Shown: positions 25,238 to 35,029, counted from the stretch's first letter. The stretch: DNA of 64,000 nt from UBA5399 sp964464145 (GCA_964464145.1 CAYXFB010000001.1:1-64000); one strand, 5' to 3'. Numbers and translations are program-made. The notes: generated by a model from the letters alone, not told the origin.

Positions 25238-27805
25238 TTATTCTACATTGCCCGTCGGCGCCTCGTCCGTCGGCGCGGGGGAGGCGGTGGCCTTGGGCGG
25301 CGCAACGTTCTCGTTCAGAAGCGCGTTTGCCGTGGGCTGCACCGCAGTCGGCAGCTCGTTTTTGCCGTCCAGATAGTATTCTATTATGTCCTTCGCCGTG
25401 TCTATGGCGTAGTTTCCTCCAAGGCCGTTGGGTATGTAGGAAACAACGGCAATTTCAGGATTATCGTAGGGCGCGAAGGCCACGAACCAGGCGTTGTTCT
25501 CAAGGTCGACATCCTTGGAAACCTTTCCCGTACCCGTCTTTCCGCCTATCTGATCCTTATACTTCCACTCGCTGAAAGATTTGCCCGCCGTACCGCCGTC
25601 CTCCGCGGAAACGACCTCCTTCATGCCCTGCTTTATTAGGTCGAAATATTCCTGCGGCGCGTCTATCTTGCTCCACACCTGCGGCTCCGTCTTTTGCACC
25701 ACGTTGCCGTTCGCGTCCACAATGCTGTCCACTATGTGCGCGTCATACACATAACCGCCGTTCACAAGCGCGGAGACATAGCGCGCCACCCCTATGGGCG
25801 TGACCGCCGTTATGTCCGTACCTATGCCGGTGAGCGCCGTTCTGGTGGCATTCCACATGAGCTGCGTAAGGTATTGATTTATGGTGGTATCGTAACCGTC
25901 GCGCTGAGAGATGGTGGCGGGTATCTCCATCTTTTCATAGAGTATGTTACGTATCTCCGGCCCAAGCGCGTATTTGTTGAGCGAAATAAGCGCTACCAAC
26001 TCGTCCGCCGTCTGCTCCAAAAGCTCTTTATCATACTGCACATTCCTGTCTTCACCATAGCTTGTGAGCTGATTCAGTATCTGGTTGCGCACCAGCTTGG
26101 GATGCGCGGTTTTCTGCTCTCCTATGGTCTTGTTCGGGTCGTACAGCACGCTCTGGTTGCCCACCTGCCCGGACTGCTCTCCCGTGAGCTCTATATTGGT
26201 CTTTGTCATGAGGCCGAAGCGATCCGCCCAATCCACGAGACGGTCTATTCCAAGGCGCGTCGCCACCTCAAAGAAGAAGTAATTGCAGCTTCGGGAAAGC
26301 GCTTTGGTGATGGTCTGGTTATCCTGATGAGCCGAAAAATCAGGCCGCACCCAGCAGGCGGGCTTTGTGCCCACATAGCTTTCCGCAACGTCTACCGAAA
26401 ATTCGCCTTCATCGTTTATGATGTCACTGCCCGTTATTTCCCCCTCCATGAGGCCGCCCATACCCGTTACCATCTTGAAAATGGAGCCGGGAATGCCCTT
26501 ACTGGCTATCGCCTTGTTGAAAAGCGGAGCCGCGGGATCTTCGCTGAGCGCTTTCATGTCTGCCTCTGAAATACCCTTCGCAAAGATGTTCAGGTCATAG
26601 CTGGGGTAGTTGGCCATGGCCAGCACATCGCCCGTATGCACGTCCATAACCACAGCCGCGCCCGACTTCGCAAGATTTATCTTGTCCAGCGTGGCGTCGC
26701 CCTTTCGGCTTTTGAGCGAAACGGATTCGTCGTACTCTTGCGGAGCTTCATAATACTTTTCTAGCTGCAGATCGTAAACCTTTTTGACGTTGTTCTCCAA
26801 ATATTTCTCCAGCGCCATCTGCATATCAAGGTTTATGGTGAGCATAACGTCATTGCCCTGCGTGGGCGGTGTGTATGAAAGCTCTTGTATAACCTTGCCC
26901 TTGCTGTTCACCTCCACCTCGCGCTTGCCCTGACGCTCCTTCGAATTGCCCGTCAAAAAAGCCTCCTGCGTGGCTTCTATTCCCGAAGTGCCCATGGTGT
27001 CGTCCTGAGAGTAGCCCTTGGCTTCCATCTCTTTTATTACGTTTTCATCCACCATTCTTCCCGTATTGCCTATTATGTGCGCGGCCACGCTGTCCTTGGG
27101 GTATACGCGCGTACTAGCAGCCGCCACGCCTATGCCGTCCAAATTTGCGGAATTGGCCTCTATTATGGCCACTGTGTCCATGGGGATATTTTTTGCTATG
27201 ACCGTGGGAACGTAGGCCTTGTAGCTTGAGAGCTGCACCTCCTGCCATATTGAAAGCAGCTTTCTGGCCTGCTCGTAGGTGTATTCCTCGGGTATCCTGT
27301 AGCGGTCGCGCAGGTCGCGGTATATCATGTCCGCGCCCACCTCCGGTTTGGTGCTCACAAACATATTTTCGCGCCAGTTTTCCTCGCGCGTTTTCTTTGA
27401 CTCCTCGTTTTTTACACCAAAATCGAAGGCGAAGGAACCGTCGTCGTTTCGCACAATATTGAATGTGTCTATCACCGTGCCGCCGTTTTGCTCTATCATG
27501 TTTATGGTCTGCACCAAAACGTCGGTATAATAGGCCCTGTCCGTTGTGGTGTTCTTGGACGGATCGCGCGTAAATTCCACGTTGTAGCTTATTTCGTCAT
27601 AGGCCAGCGGTATGCCCGTAATATCCGTTATTTTGCCGCGCGAACCCTTCAATGTGAGCGAACGTACCGTTCTCTCCTCCGATTGCGTGGCAAGGTCGTC
27701 GCCCTGCGCCATAGTTAAATTGCCAAGCTGCACGCCCACAATAACAAAAACTATGGCTATTATCATAAAGCAAGCTATAAATCTGTTTCTGAGTTTTTTA
27801 AGCAT
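25238..27805 (-). CDS. mrdA: Penicillin-binding protein 2 (elongation-specific transpeptidase)
   Basis: An 855-residue class B PBP that cross-links peptidoglycan during elongation with RodA. One membrane anchor lies at residues 9–28. The dimerisation/pedestal region runs to about 330. The transpeptidase has S-I-F-K (S441–K444), S-C-N (506–508) and K-T-G-T (756–759). It is longer than E. coli PBP2 (633 residues), mainly from an enlarged pedestal and a C-terminal Ala/Pro/Thr tail. The gene lies 9 bp after mreD. Confidence 0.94.
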   Translation of the reverse strand: MLKKLRNRFIACFMIIAIVFVIVGVQLGNLTMAQGDDLATQSEERTVRSLTLKGSRGKITDITGIPLAYDEISYNVEFTRDPSKNTTTDRAYYTDVLVQTINMIEQNGGTVIDTFNIVRNDDGSFAFDFGVKNEESKKTREENWRENMFVSTKPEVGADMIYRDLRDRYRIPEEYTYEQARKLLSIWQEVQLSSYKAYVPTVIAKNIPMDTVAIIEANSANLDGIGVAAASTRVYPKDSVAAHIIGNTGRMVDENVIKEMEAKGYSQDDTMGTSGIEATQEAFLTGNSKERQGKREVEVNSKGKVIQELSYTPPTQGNDVMLTINLDMQMALEKYLENNVKKVYDLQLEKYYEAPQEYDESVSLKSRKGDATLDKINLAKSGAAVVMDVHTGDVLAMANYPSYDLNIFAKGISEADMKALSEDPAAPLFNKAIASKGIPGSIFKMVTGMGGLMEGEITGSDIINDEGEFSVDVAESYVGTKPACWVRPDFSAHQDNQTITKALSRSCNYFFFEVATRLGIDRLVDWADRFGLMTKTNIELTGEQSGQVGNQSVLYDPNKTIGEQKTAHPKLVRNQILNQLTSYGEDRNVQYDKELLEQTADELVALISLNKYALGPEIRNILYEKMEIPATISQRDGYDTTINQYLTQLMWNATRTALTGIGTDITAVTPIGVARYVSALVNGGYVYDAHIVDSIVDANGNVVQKTEPQVWSKIDAPQEYFDLIKQGMKEVVSAEDGGTAGKSFSEWKYKDQIGGKTGTGKVSKDVDLENNAWFVAFAPYDNPEIAVVSYIPNGLGGNYAIDTAKDIIEYYLDGKNELPTAVQPTANALLNENVAPPKATASPAPTDEAPTGNVE

Positions 27806-27814
27806 AAGTTACCT

Positions 27815-28333
27815 CTAAATATCGTCCAGTCCGTGAGTTCTCCTCGGCTTCATGAAGCTTTGGGCAAAAAGCCGCGATACCAGCCAGTAGACCGCTAAAA
27901 GCAGCGCCCCGTTCAGAAGCGTTTCGGGCAGCACATAGCGCAGCATCATGGAAACCATGTTGAAACGCCCACCCAGAATATACACCAGAACCCCTGTAAT
28001 GATCTCCTTTAAAAGATAACCTCCGGCCCCCGCCAAGAATAAAGAGAGTAGATTGAACCGCGCCACCTTGCGGAACAATATGACCACCAGCGCGGCCACC
28101 AGCGTATAGCTGAGGCCATACATACCAAGCACGGTGGAGTATAGTATGTCCATAAAAAGGCCTGTAGCCGCCGCGAATATGATGGGCATTGATGTCTTAT
28201 CCACCAGCGCCACGGCCACCACCATAAGCAGCACTATATCAACATGTATACCGGCTATGTTCAGCCCGGTAACGAAGGAACCGCTCAGCACAGCGCCCAT
28301 CGCGCCCATTATTGCCAGCACAATATAACGCAT
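27815..28333 (-). CDS. mreD: Rod-shape determining protein MreD
   Basis: A 172-residue integral membrane protein with about five or six spans, part of the elongasome with MreC, RodA and PBP2. The typical segments are VDIVLLMVVAVALVDK, AAATGLFMDILYSTVLGMYGLSYTLVA and a basic C-terminus. It lies 3 bp after mreC. The mreB gene, often immediately before mreC, is not in this window. Confidence 0.9.
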   Translation of the reverse strand: MRYIVLAIMGAMGAVLSGSFVTGLNIAGIHVDIVLLMVVAVALVDKTSMPIIFAAATGLFMDILYSTVLGMYGLSYTLVAALVVILFRKVARFNLLSLFLAGAGGYLLKEIITGVLVYILGGRFNMVSMMLRYVLPETLLNGALLLAVYWLVSRLFAQSFMKPRRTHGLDDI

Positions 28334-28336
28334 CCG

Positions 28337-29260
28337 CTACTCCTGACCTTGGGGAGCCGCAGTGCCGCTCTCCGGGGCGGTGGATTCCATGGGCTCGCGT
28401 ACCGCGTTGCCGTCCGCGATATCCTGGCTCACCACGGCCGCCGTATCCTCAGAGCTTATGACCACCATGACCTCCTCCAGCCGCCTGAAATCCACATTCG
28501 GCTTAATTGTGACCTGCGTGCCGCCCTCCCGCGTGGAAGTGCCCGTTACCTCGCCTATCACCAGCCCCTTGGGGAATATCTTATCCAGCCCGGAGGTGAC
28601 CACGATGTCGCCCTCCACGATATCCGAGTTGAGCGGCAGATAGTCCATAGTCAGCGTGGCGGAAAGATCGTCTATTCCTATAGAGCCGCCCGCAATGCCC
28701 ACGTCCCTAGTACGCTCCATTATTGCCGATATCCTGCTGCGCCCGTCTATTATGCCCATGACCTTAGACCAGTTCAGTCCCACTTCCTCCACACGACCCA
28801 CAAGGCCGTCCGGCGTTATTACCGGCATGTTTTCCTTCACGCCGTCCAGGCTTCCAAGGTCTATTGTGAACACATCGAACCAGTTGCCCGGCTGCTTGCC
28901 TATTATGCTGGCCACCTTGAGCTCCTGATTCGTGTTGTTTTGCTTGTAGTCAAGCGCCGCCTTTAGCCGCTCGTTTTCGGCCGCCAGCTCGTCATAATCC
29001 ATCAGCTTCGTTTTATATTCGTCCACCTCGGCAGTAAGCGTGGCGTTCTCTTTTTCGTAGTCCGCGTTCGCTCCCGCGAAAAAGCCCACTATATTATCGG
29101 AAAGCTGATAAAAAAACTTTTGCATGGGCACAAAGGCGCTGCCCGCCACCGTGGTGGCCGAAGCTACCGAATTTGATCCGGCCGTCGCCGCCATAAGAAA
29201 AACCAATATGATGACCACTATTATGGTTATAACGATCGGTTTGTTTTTGAATATTCCCAC
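28337..29260 (-). CDS. mreC: Rod-shape determining protein MreC
   Basis: A 307-residue bitopic membrane protein whose outer domain activates PBP2. There is one N-terminal span (residues 9–26), a coiled coil (about 65–105, YEKENATLTAEVDEYKTKLMDYDE), and two beta-barrels with VITPDGLVGRVEEVG and DIVVTSGLDKIFPKGLVIGEV. The GTG start at 29260 follows GGAAAGG. A TATAAT about 60 bp upstream on this strand is the probable -10 element of the mreCD–pbp2 operon, without a good -35. Confidence 0.94.
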   Translation of the reverse strand: MGIFKNKPIVITIIVVIILVFLMAATAGSNSVASATTVAGSAFVPMQKFFYQLSDNIVGFFAGANADYEKENATLTAEVDEYKTKLMDYDELAAENERLKAALDYKQNNTNQELKVASIIGKQPGNWFDVFTIDLGSLDGVKENMPVITPDGLVGRVEEVGLNWSKVMGIIDGRSRISAIMERTRDVGIAGGSIGIDDLSATLTMDYLPLNSDIVEGDIVVTSGLDKIFPKGLVIGEVTGTSTREGGTQVTIKPNVDFRRLEEVMVVISSEDTAAVVSQDIADGNAVREPMESTAPESGTAAPQGQE

Positions 29261-29460
29261 AGATATCGCCTTTCCACTAGCGGCGCGCTGCCGCTTTCCC
29301 TCCGATATATATACGAAATTATATCATAAATCAGGATTTATTGTTACGGAAAATGTTAATAATTTGTTACACTTGGTTGTCATAGGCCCTGCTCATCACA
29401 CCCAAAAGCCGTTGCCACCCGGCTTTACGCGCACAGGACAGCACAGATCAAGGCGGCATA

Positions 29461-29487
29461 AAAAACAGCCTCACGGCCGTTTTTTTA
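29461..29487. terminator. Bidirectional terminator between mreC promoter region and feo operon
   Basis: Six A residues, C-a-GCC paired with GGC-c-G around TCAC, then seven T residues. It ends the feo operon on the minus strand. Confidence 0.7.
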
Positions 29488-29511
29488 CATCTTGTTTATA
29501 TTTATTCGCGC

Positions 29512-29682
29512 TCAATCCTGCCCGTTCTTTTGCTTTTGGCAGTTTTTCCAGCTATGGCCGCATTGCTTCGCCATAGAGCAGCCCACGCAGCCGTGCCGCT
29601 TGTGCTGCAAAACTATATAGCGCACGGCGAAAAATACCGCCACGGCCACTATTGCCAAAATCAGTATCTCCCAGCCGTTCAT
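29512..29682 (-). CDS. FeoB-associated Cys-rich membrane protein
   Basis: A 56-residue protein with one membrane span (WEILILAIVAVAVFFAVRYIVL) and a short Cys-rich tail, C-V-G-C-S-M-A-K-Q-C with a later C. This matches the small family found after feoB in Bacillota, thought to assist iron uptake like FeoC. The ATG overlaps the feoB stop codon (ATGA), giving translational coupling; the G-rich end of feoB serves as ribosome-binding site. A longer reading from 29739 has no such support. Confidence 0.88.
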   Translation of the reverse strand: MNGWEILILAIVAVAVFFAVRYIVLQHKRHGCVGCSMAKQCGHSWKNCQKQKNGQD

Positions 29683-31685
29683 GCCGCGCCCCCCATCACC
29701 AGCGAGCCTATTTGGAATATCAGAAAGGCCGTTATCCAAGCTATACCCGTTTGATAAGCCATAGCAAGCGCCGCCTGGCCGGTGCTGCCAAGCTCGCGCT
29801 TAGTGGCCGCCATAGCGGCGAAGCAGGGCATATAGAGCAGCGTGAAGGCCATGAATGAGTAGGCCGCCAGCGGGCTAAAGAAGGTGTTTAGCGGCTGACC
29901 CGCCGTGAGCACGGATATTGTGGAGACCACCGTTTCCTTGGCCGTTAGCCCGGCTATTAGCGAGGTGGCGCTCTGCCAGTTTCCAAAGCCCAGCGGCGCG
30001 AATATGGGCGATATGAACCGTCCTATCTCGGCCAGTATGCTTTGCGAGTTGTCCGTAACAAAGTGGAAGGTGGGCGTGTAGGACTGCAAAAACCATATTA
30101 TGATGCTGGCTATGAAAATTATGGTGAAGGCGCGCACTATAAAATCCTTGGCGCGCTCCCACACCAGCATGAGCACCGTTTTGATGGATGGCATGCGGTA
30201 GGCGGGAAGCTCCAGCACAAAGGGCACGGGATTGCCCTTAAACAGCGTGTTTTTCAGCAGCAATCCTGAAAGCACGGCCACCAGTATGCCCAAAAGGTAC
30301 ATGGAGGTCATCACCAGCCCCTGATATTGCGCAAAGAAGGCCGCCGTAAAAATGGCGTATATGGGCACCTTCGCCCCGCAGGACATGAAAGGCGTTATGA
30401 GTATGGTGAGCTTTCTGTCCCTGTCGCTTTGCAGCGTGCGGGTGGACATTATGGCGGGCACGCTGCACCCGAATCCTATAAGCATGGGCACGAAGGAGCG
30501 GCCGGAAAGCCCTATCTTGCGCAGAAGGCTATCCATAACGAAGGCCACGCGCGCCATGTAGCCGCTGTCCTCAAGCAACGAAAGCAGGAAGAACAGTATT
30601 GTTATGAGCGGCAGAAAGCTCAGCACCGTCCCCACACCGCCGAACACGCCGTCCACCACAAAGGATTGCATCCAGTCAGAAACGCCTACCGAGGCCATGC
30701 CCTGCGCCGTGAGCGCAGAGAGGCCGCTTATGCCCTCCTCCAAAGCGCCGGACAAAAAGCCGCCGATAGATTCAAACGAAACATAAAATATAAGCGCCAT
30801 TATGCCAATGAATATGGGTATGGCCCAAATCTTGTGCGTGAGCACCCTGTCCACCTTTTTAGACATCGCCTGCGCGCGGGATTCGGGCGCGTGCGTCACG
30901 CAGCTCTCATACAGCCGCTCTATAAACTTATAGCGCATATCTATGAGCGCGGCTTCCCTGTCCATACCCGTTTCCTGCTCCATCTGGTCTATTATGTGCT
31001 GGAGTATGTCCCTGTCCTGTTCGGACATCTTTAGCTGTGCCTCAAGAGGCTCGTCGCCCTCAATGAGCTTGGAGGCGGCAAAGCGCGGGCTGCAGCCTAT
31101 GCTGCCCGCGTGATCCTCTATCAGATGCGCGGCGGCATGCAGCGCGCGGTGCACCGCACCCGAGCAAAAATCGTATTTCTTCGGTGTTTTCGCGCCCTCC
31201 GCCGTTTTGCGCAGCACGGATACCAGATCCTCTATGCCCTGATTTTTGGAGGCCGATATGGGCACCACGGGCACGCCGATCTCTTCGGCCAGCTTTTTTA
31301 TATCTATAACGATATGACTGGCCTTCACCTCGTCCATCATGTTCAGCGCTATCACCATGGGCTTCCCAAGCTCTATGAGCTGCAGCGTGAGGTAAAGGTT
31401 CCTTTGCAGGTTCGTGGCGTCCACTATGTTCAGTATGGCGTCCGGGTCGCCGTTCAAAATAAAGTCACGCGAAACTATCTCTTCCGTTGTGTAGGGCGAA
31501 AGAGAATATATTCCCGGCAGATCCACCACCGTTATGTCGTTTTCGGATTTTATCTTTCCCTTTTTATGCTCCACCGTAACGCCCGGAAAATTTCCGACGC
31601 GCTGATTTCTGCCCGTCAATTGATTGAAAAGGGTGGTTTTGCCGCAATTTTGATTGCCCACCAGGGCCACCAGCATCTCCTTCAT
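29679..31685 (-). CDS. feoB: Ferrous iron transport protein FeoB
   Basis: A 668-residue membrane Fe(II) transporter with an N-terminal G domain. The G motifs are GNQNCGKT (10–17), the switch segment NFPGVTVEHKKG, DLPG, NMMD and SASK. The helical spacer is followed by the membrane domain with two Gate motifs, including PMLIGFGCSVPAIMSTRTL with its conserved Cys. The start overlaps the feoA stop codon (ATGA), and the next small gene overlaps its end in the same way. Confidence 0.97.
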   Translation of the reverse strand: MKEMLVALVGNQNCGKTTLFNQLTGRNQRVGNFPGVTVEHKKGKIKSENDITVVDLPGIYSLSPYTTEEIVSRDFILNGDPDAILNIVDATNLQRNLYLTLQLIELGKPMVIALNMMDEVKASHIVIDIKKLAEEIGVPVVPISASKNQGIEDLVSVLRKTAEGAKTPKKYDFCSGAVHRALHAAAHLIEDHAGSIGCSPRFAASKLIEGDEPLEAQLKMSEQDRDILQHIIDQMEQETGMDREAALIDMRYKFIERLYESCVTHAPESRAQAMSKKVDRVLTHKIWAIPIFIGIMALIFYVSFESIGGFLSGALEEGISGLSALTAQGMASVGVSDWMQSFVVDGVFGGVGTVLSFLPLITILFFLLSLLEDSGYMARVAFVMDSLLRKIGLSGRSFVPMLIGFGCSVPAIMSTRTLQSDRDRKLTILITPFMSCGAKVPIYAIFTAAFFAQYQGLVMTSMYLLGILVAVLSGLLLKNTLFKGNPVPFVLELPAYRMPSIKTVLMLVWERAKDFIVRAFTIIFIASIIIWFLQSYTPTFHFVTDNSQSILAEIGRFISPIFAPLGFGNWQSATSLIAGLTAKETVVSTISVLTAGQPLNTFFSPLAAYSFMAFTLLYMPCFAAMAATKRELGSTGQAALAMAYQTGIAWITAFLIFQIGSLVMGGAA

Positions 31686-31942
31686 GCGCCCTCACCGCCA
31701 TCCGGCTCCGCCTCTATCTCTATTTCGGAGGCTCCGTCCTTTCTGAGCGTAAGATGATAGCCCCTAAGGCGTATCTCCATAGGGTCGCCCATGGGCGCGG
31801 TTTTTTCCACGTACACTCTCGTGCCCGGCGTCAAGCCCATCTCAAGCAGTCTGCGCCGCAATGCGCCCATGCCGTTCACAGCGCGCACGCGGCCGTGGCT
31901 CCCCGGTCTCAGTTCGTCCAGTGTCAAAACTTGTACCTCCAA
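31682..31942 (-). CDS. feoA: Ferrous iron transport protein FeoA
   Basis: An 86-residue cytoplasmic SH3-like protein that supports FeoB. The fold pattern is visible: L-x-x-L-R-P-G-S-x-G-R-V, RRRLLEMGLTPGTRVYVEKTAPMGDPMEIRLRGYHLTLRK. The start reads TTG/GTG-free ATG after GGAGGTACAAG-type spacing, and the coding end overlaps feoB by 4 bp. A strong promoter lies about 85 bp upstream with palindromic segments between it and the gene, where a metal-responsive repressor could bind. Confidence 0.93.
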   Translation of the reverse strand: MEVQVLTLDELRPGSHGRVRAVNGMGALRRRLLEMGLTPGTRVYVEKTAPMGDPMEIRLRGYHLTLRKDGASEIEIEAEPDGGEGA

Positions 31943-31993
31943 ATGCGTTCACGATTTACGAAAACCGCTTTCCGCAAGCTTCATCTTATTCTC

Positions 31994-32053
31994 ACAACAG
32001 CTCGAGTTGTCTATTGCTAACTCAAGCATACAAGACCGCGCCGACTTTGTCAA
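31994..32053 (-). promoter_or_regulatory. Promoter and possible operator of the feo operon
   Basis: On the minus strand: TTGACA (32048–32053), 17-bp spacer, TATGCT (32025–32030). Just downstream are inverted repeats: ACAAC/GTTGT arms at 31994–32010 and GAGTT/AACTC arms at about 32004–32023. They do not match a classic Fur box. A Fur-, MntR- or DtxR-type regulator is expected from known feo biology but not shown. Confidence 0.65.
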
Positions 32054-32070
32054 TAAAAAACAAGCGGCAT

Positions 32071-32098
32071 AAAAAAAGAAACCGCGCATTGCGGTTTC
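32071..32098 (-). terminator. Terminator of the PHP-domain gene
   Basis: On the minus strand GAAACCGC/GCGGTTTC (8 bp, 5-nt loop) is followed by seven T residues. Confidence 0.88.
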
Positions 32099-32104
32099 AA
32101 CAGG

Positions 32105-32941
32105 TCACGTCCTGACATATCTGTCCTTCAAATAGGCTATACCCTCGTCCAGCATAGGCCCGCCCCGCTTTTCGCAGGCCAGCGCCACATAGGGGCGAAT
32201 TTTACCGTGATAATCGCTGCCCGCCGTCACCAAGAGCTTGTTTTCCTTGGCTATCTTGAGGAATTTCGCCACATCCACATCAGAATGCGCGGGGTAATAT
32301 GCCTCTATTCCCATGAGCCCGTCCGCCGTCATATCGCGCACCAGCCCCGCTATATCGTCCGTACGTATGAATTTGGGATGCGCCAACACGGGCGTTCCCC
32401 CCGCGGAAATTATTAGCTGCAAGGCCTGCGCCGCCGTTAGCTTGCGCCGCTGCACATAGCAAAGCCCCTCCTCGTTGAGATATTTTGTGAACGCGTCCTG
32501 CATATCCGAAGCGTAGCCGCGCTCCATAAGCGCCAGCGCAACGTGCGGGCGACCCAGCGTGTTTCCCTCGGCAAACCGCTCCACCTCTTCAAAGCTTATG
32601 TTTATGCCGTGCTCCGCCAGCTTTTTTATTATCTCCTCCACACGCCCCACGCGCGAATGCCGCAGCTCCTCCATGGTTTTTAGGAACTCGGGCGCGCTTT
32701 GGGGATCTATGCCGTAGCCCAATATATGCAGCTCGCCCGTGTGGCGCACGGAAAATTCTATGCCCGAAATATAGTCCACGCCGCGCGATTGCGCCTCCGC
32801 CATAGCCTCCGCCTGCGAATCTATGGTATCGTGATCTGTGACGGAGCAGAGCGAAAGCCGCAGCTTCGCGCATTTATCTATGAGCTCCGCAGGCTTTTCC
32901 GATCCGTCGGAGGCGGTAGAGTGCATGTGTAAATCTATCAT
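32105..32941 (-). CDS. PHP-domain phosphoesterase
   Basis: A 278-residue metal-dependent phosphoesterase of the PHP family. Metal-binding motifs run in order: DLHMHSTASDGS (His5, His7), TDHDTIDS, GIEFSVRH, GRPHVALAL, VLAHPKF and GSDYHGK. This matches the group that includes nucleoside 3',5'-bisphosphate phosphatase/RNase AM, which trims short RNA or pAp. The ATG is preceded by CGGGAGAT. It is downstream of ftsH, separated by a small hairpin, and ends in its own terminator. Confidence 0.9.
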   Translation of the reverse strand: MIDLHMHSTASDGSEKPAELIDKCAKLRLSLCSVTDHDTIDSQAEAMAEAQSRGVDYISGIEFSVRHTGELHILGYGIDPQSAPEFLKTMEELRHSRVGRVEEIIKKLAEHGINISFEEVERFAEGNTLGRPHVALALMERGYASDMQDAFTKYLNEEGLCYVQRRKLTAAQALQLIISAGGTPVLAHPKFIRTDDIAGLVRDMTADGLMGIEAYYPAHSDVDVAKFLKIAKENKLLVTAGSDYHGKIRPYVALACEKRGGPMLDEGIAYLKDRYVRT

Positions 32942-32971
32942 CTAATCAATATCTCCCGGTATAAATTCAAA

Positions 32972-32991
32972 GGAAAGGGTCTCCCCTTTCC
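32972..32991 (-). terminator. Hairpin after ftsH
   Basis: GGAAAGGG pairs with CCCTTTCC (8 bp, loop of four). The minus strand continues with TTTGAATTT, a weak T-run, so termination may be partial. Confidence 0.45.
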
Positions 32992-33026
32992 CCGTTATGC
33001 TTTGCAAAAATGTTTCGTCGCGCCCG

Positions 33027-34955
33027 TTAGGCCAGATCGTCACTCAGAAGAGAAGCGTCGCCTATTTCTATTTCTTCCGCAACGCGCTTGAGATCGCCCG
33101 AGCCGTTGCCCTCCAGCAGGGCTTTGAACTCTTTTCCATCCAGCTTCTCCTGACGCATCAGCACCTCGCCGATGTCTATGAGCTGCTTCATGAACTCCTT
33201 CAATATGCTCTCGGCCTTGCTGTAGCTCTCCGTGAGTATATTTTTCACCTCGCGGTCTATACGCGCGGCGGTCTCATCCGAAAACTCCTGCTGCTGGCCA
33301 AACTCTCTGCCCAAAAACACCTCGTGCGCGCCGCCCAGGAATACCGGGCCCATCTCGCTTGACATGCCGTATTTCATAACCATGTCGCGCGCTATGTTGG
33401 TAGCCCTTTGCAGGTCGCTTATAGCACCCGTGCTCTCGTCCTTTATTGTAAGTGTTTCGGCCACACGGCCGCCCAGCATCATTGTTATTTCGTCCTTGAG
33501 CTTGCTTTTGAATACGTGCTGGTTGTCCTTTTCGGGCAGCGTCATGGTGTAGCCCGCCGCCTGCCCGCGCGGTATTATGGAAACCTCGTGCACGGGATCG
33601 CAGCCGGGCAGCTTGTCCGCCAGTATCGCGTGACCCACCTCGTGGTAGGCCGTACAGCGCTTGTCCTCCTCGGTAACTATGCGGCTCTTCTTTTCCGGGC
33701 CGGCTATTACGCGGGTGATGGCCTCCTCTATCTCGCTCATGCCTATCTTCTTCTTTTTACGCCGCGCGGTAAGTATGGCCGCCTCGTTCAGCACATTCTC
33801 AAGATCGGCACCTATGAAGCCGGGTGTGCGCCGCGCTATGGTCTTCATATCCACGCTGGCCTCGAAGGGCTTGCCCTTGGAGTGCACGTTCAGTATCTCC
33901 TCGCGTCCCTTCACATCGGGGTAGTTCACAATTATCTGCCTGTCGAAGCGTCCGGCACGAAGCAGCGCGGGGTCAAGTATGTCCTTACGGTTGGTGGCCG
34001 CCATAACAATTATGCCCTCGTTCACCTCAAAGCCGTCCATCTCCACCAGCAGCTGATTGAGCGTCTGCTCGCGCTCGTCGTGACCGCCGCCCAGACCCGC
34101 GCCCCTCTGCCTGCCCACGGCGTCTATCTCGTCTATGAACACTATACAGGGCGAGTTTTTCTTGGCGTTCTCAAAAAGGTCACGTACGCGGCTGGCACCC
34201 ACGCCCACAAACATCTCCACAAAATCCGAACCGCTTATGGAGAAGAAGGGCACCTTGGCCTCGCCCGCCACGGCCTTTGCCAGCAGCGTTTTACCGCCTC
34301 CGGGAGGGCCAACAAGCAGCACGCCCTTGGGTATGCGCGCGCCCAGCTCCTTGAAGCGCTCCGGGCTCTTCAAAAACTGGACTATCTCCACCAGCTCTTC
34401 CTTTTCCTCGTCCGCGCCCGCCACATCGGCAAATGTTTTATTCGTATCAGCGCCGTCCGTCATGCGCGCCTTGCTCTTTCCAAAGGTCATCGCGCCGCCC
34501 GCGCTGTTTCCGCCCTGCGCGCGCCGCATAATGAACATCCACAGCACCAAAAGCAGCACCATGGGTATGAGGTATGGCAGCAGCTGCAGGAAGAAGTTCG
34601 GCGCCGGGGTGGGCATATAGTTCAGCTTGAACCCGTATTTTTCCGGATTCGACGAACCCGTGACCGCCGCTATATCCTTGTTGAACTGCTCCACGCTGTT
34701 GGGTATGGTGGTGGTAAAGTCGTATTGCGTCGGAAATGCTTCGTCCGGTATCACGCTGTCCTTATACCTTCCCACCAGTGAAAGATCCACCACCGAAGCG
34801 TCCTTTACGCCCTCTTCCTTCACCTTTTCAAGGAATTTATAATATTCCAGATCATCAACCTGTACGTTGGTGGGGCTGTTCAAAAACTGCGTCGCAATAA
34901 TTATGATAACGATTATAACGATGTATATGAACGGTCCCCTTAAAAATTTGCCCAA
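33027..34955 (-). CDS. ftsH: ATP-dependent zinc metalloprotease FtsH
   Basis: A 642-residue membrane AAA+ protease for quality control of membrane proteins and short-lived regulators. Two spans lie near residues 8–25 and 120–138, with an extracytoplasmic domain between. The AAA module has GPPGGGKT, FIDEID and the second-region-of-homology arginines (DPALLRAGRFDRQ). The zinc site HEVGH is followed by a later Asp. The TTG start is supported by AAGGAGG eight bases upstream. It follows tilS and hpt, a very common Bacillota arrangement. Confidence 0.97.
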   Translation of the reverse strand: MGKFLRGPFIYIVIIVIIIIATQFLNSPTNVQVDDLEYYKFLEKVKEEGVKDASVVDLSLVGRYKDSVIPDEAFPTQYDFTTTIPNSVEQFNKDIAAVTGSSNPEKYGFKLNYMPTPAPNFFLQLLPYLIPMVLLLVLWMFIMRRAQGGNSAGGAMTFGKSKARMTDGADTNKTFADVAGADEEKEELVEIVQFLKSPERFKELGARIPKGVLLVGPPGGGKTLLAKAVAGEAKVPFFSISGSDFVEMFVGVGASRVRDLFENAKKNSPCIVFIDEIDAVGRQRGAGLGGGHDEREQTLNQLLVEMDGFEVNEGIIVMAATNRKDILDPALLRAGRFDRQIIVNYPDVKGREEILNVHSKGKPFEASVDMKTIARRTPGFIGADLENVLNEAAILTARRKKKKIGMSEIEEAITRVIAGPEKKSRIVTEEDKRCTAYHEVGHAILADKLPGCDPVHEVSIIPRGQAAGYTMTLPEKDNQHVFKSKLKDEITMMLGGRVAETLTIKDESTGAISDLQRATNIARDMVMKYGMSSEMGPVFLGGAHEVFLGREFGQQQEFSDETAARIDREVKNILTESYSKAESILKEFMKQLIDIGEVLMRQEKLDGKEFKALLEGNGSGDLKRVAEEIEIGDASLLSDDLA

Positions 34956-35029
34956 ATCTCTATCCTCCTTTAAGGCAGATCACAATCGCCTGTCTCCCGC
35001 GCCTTATGCGGGATATGCATTATGCGCGC

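Noticed and set aside
29270..29460. Short plus-strand open frame across the mreC promoter region
   Set aside because: It is a shadow over non-coding and antisense sequence, without a ribosome-binding site or domain.
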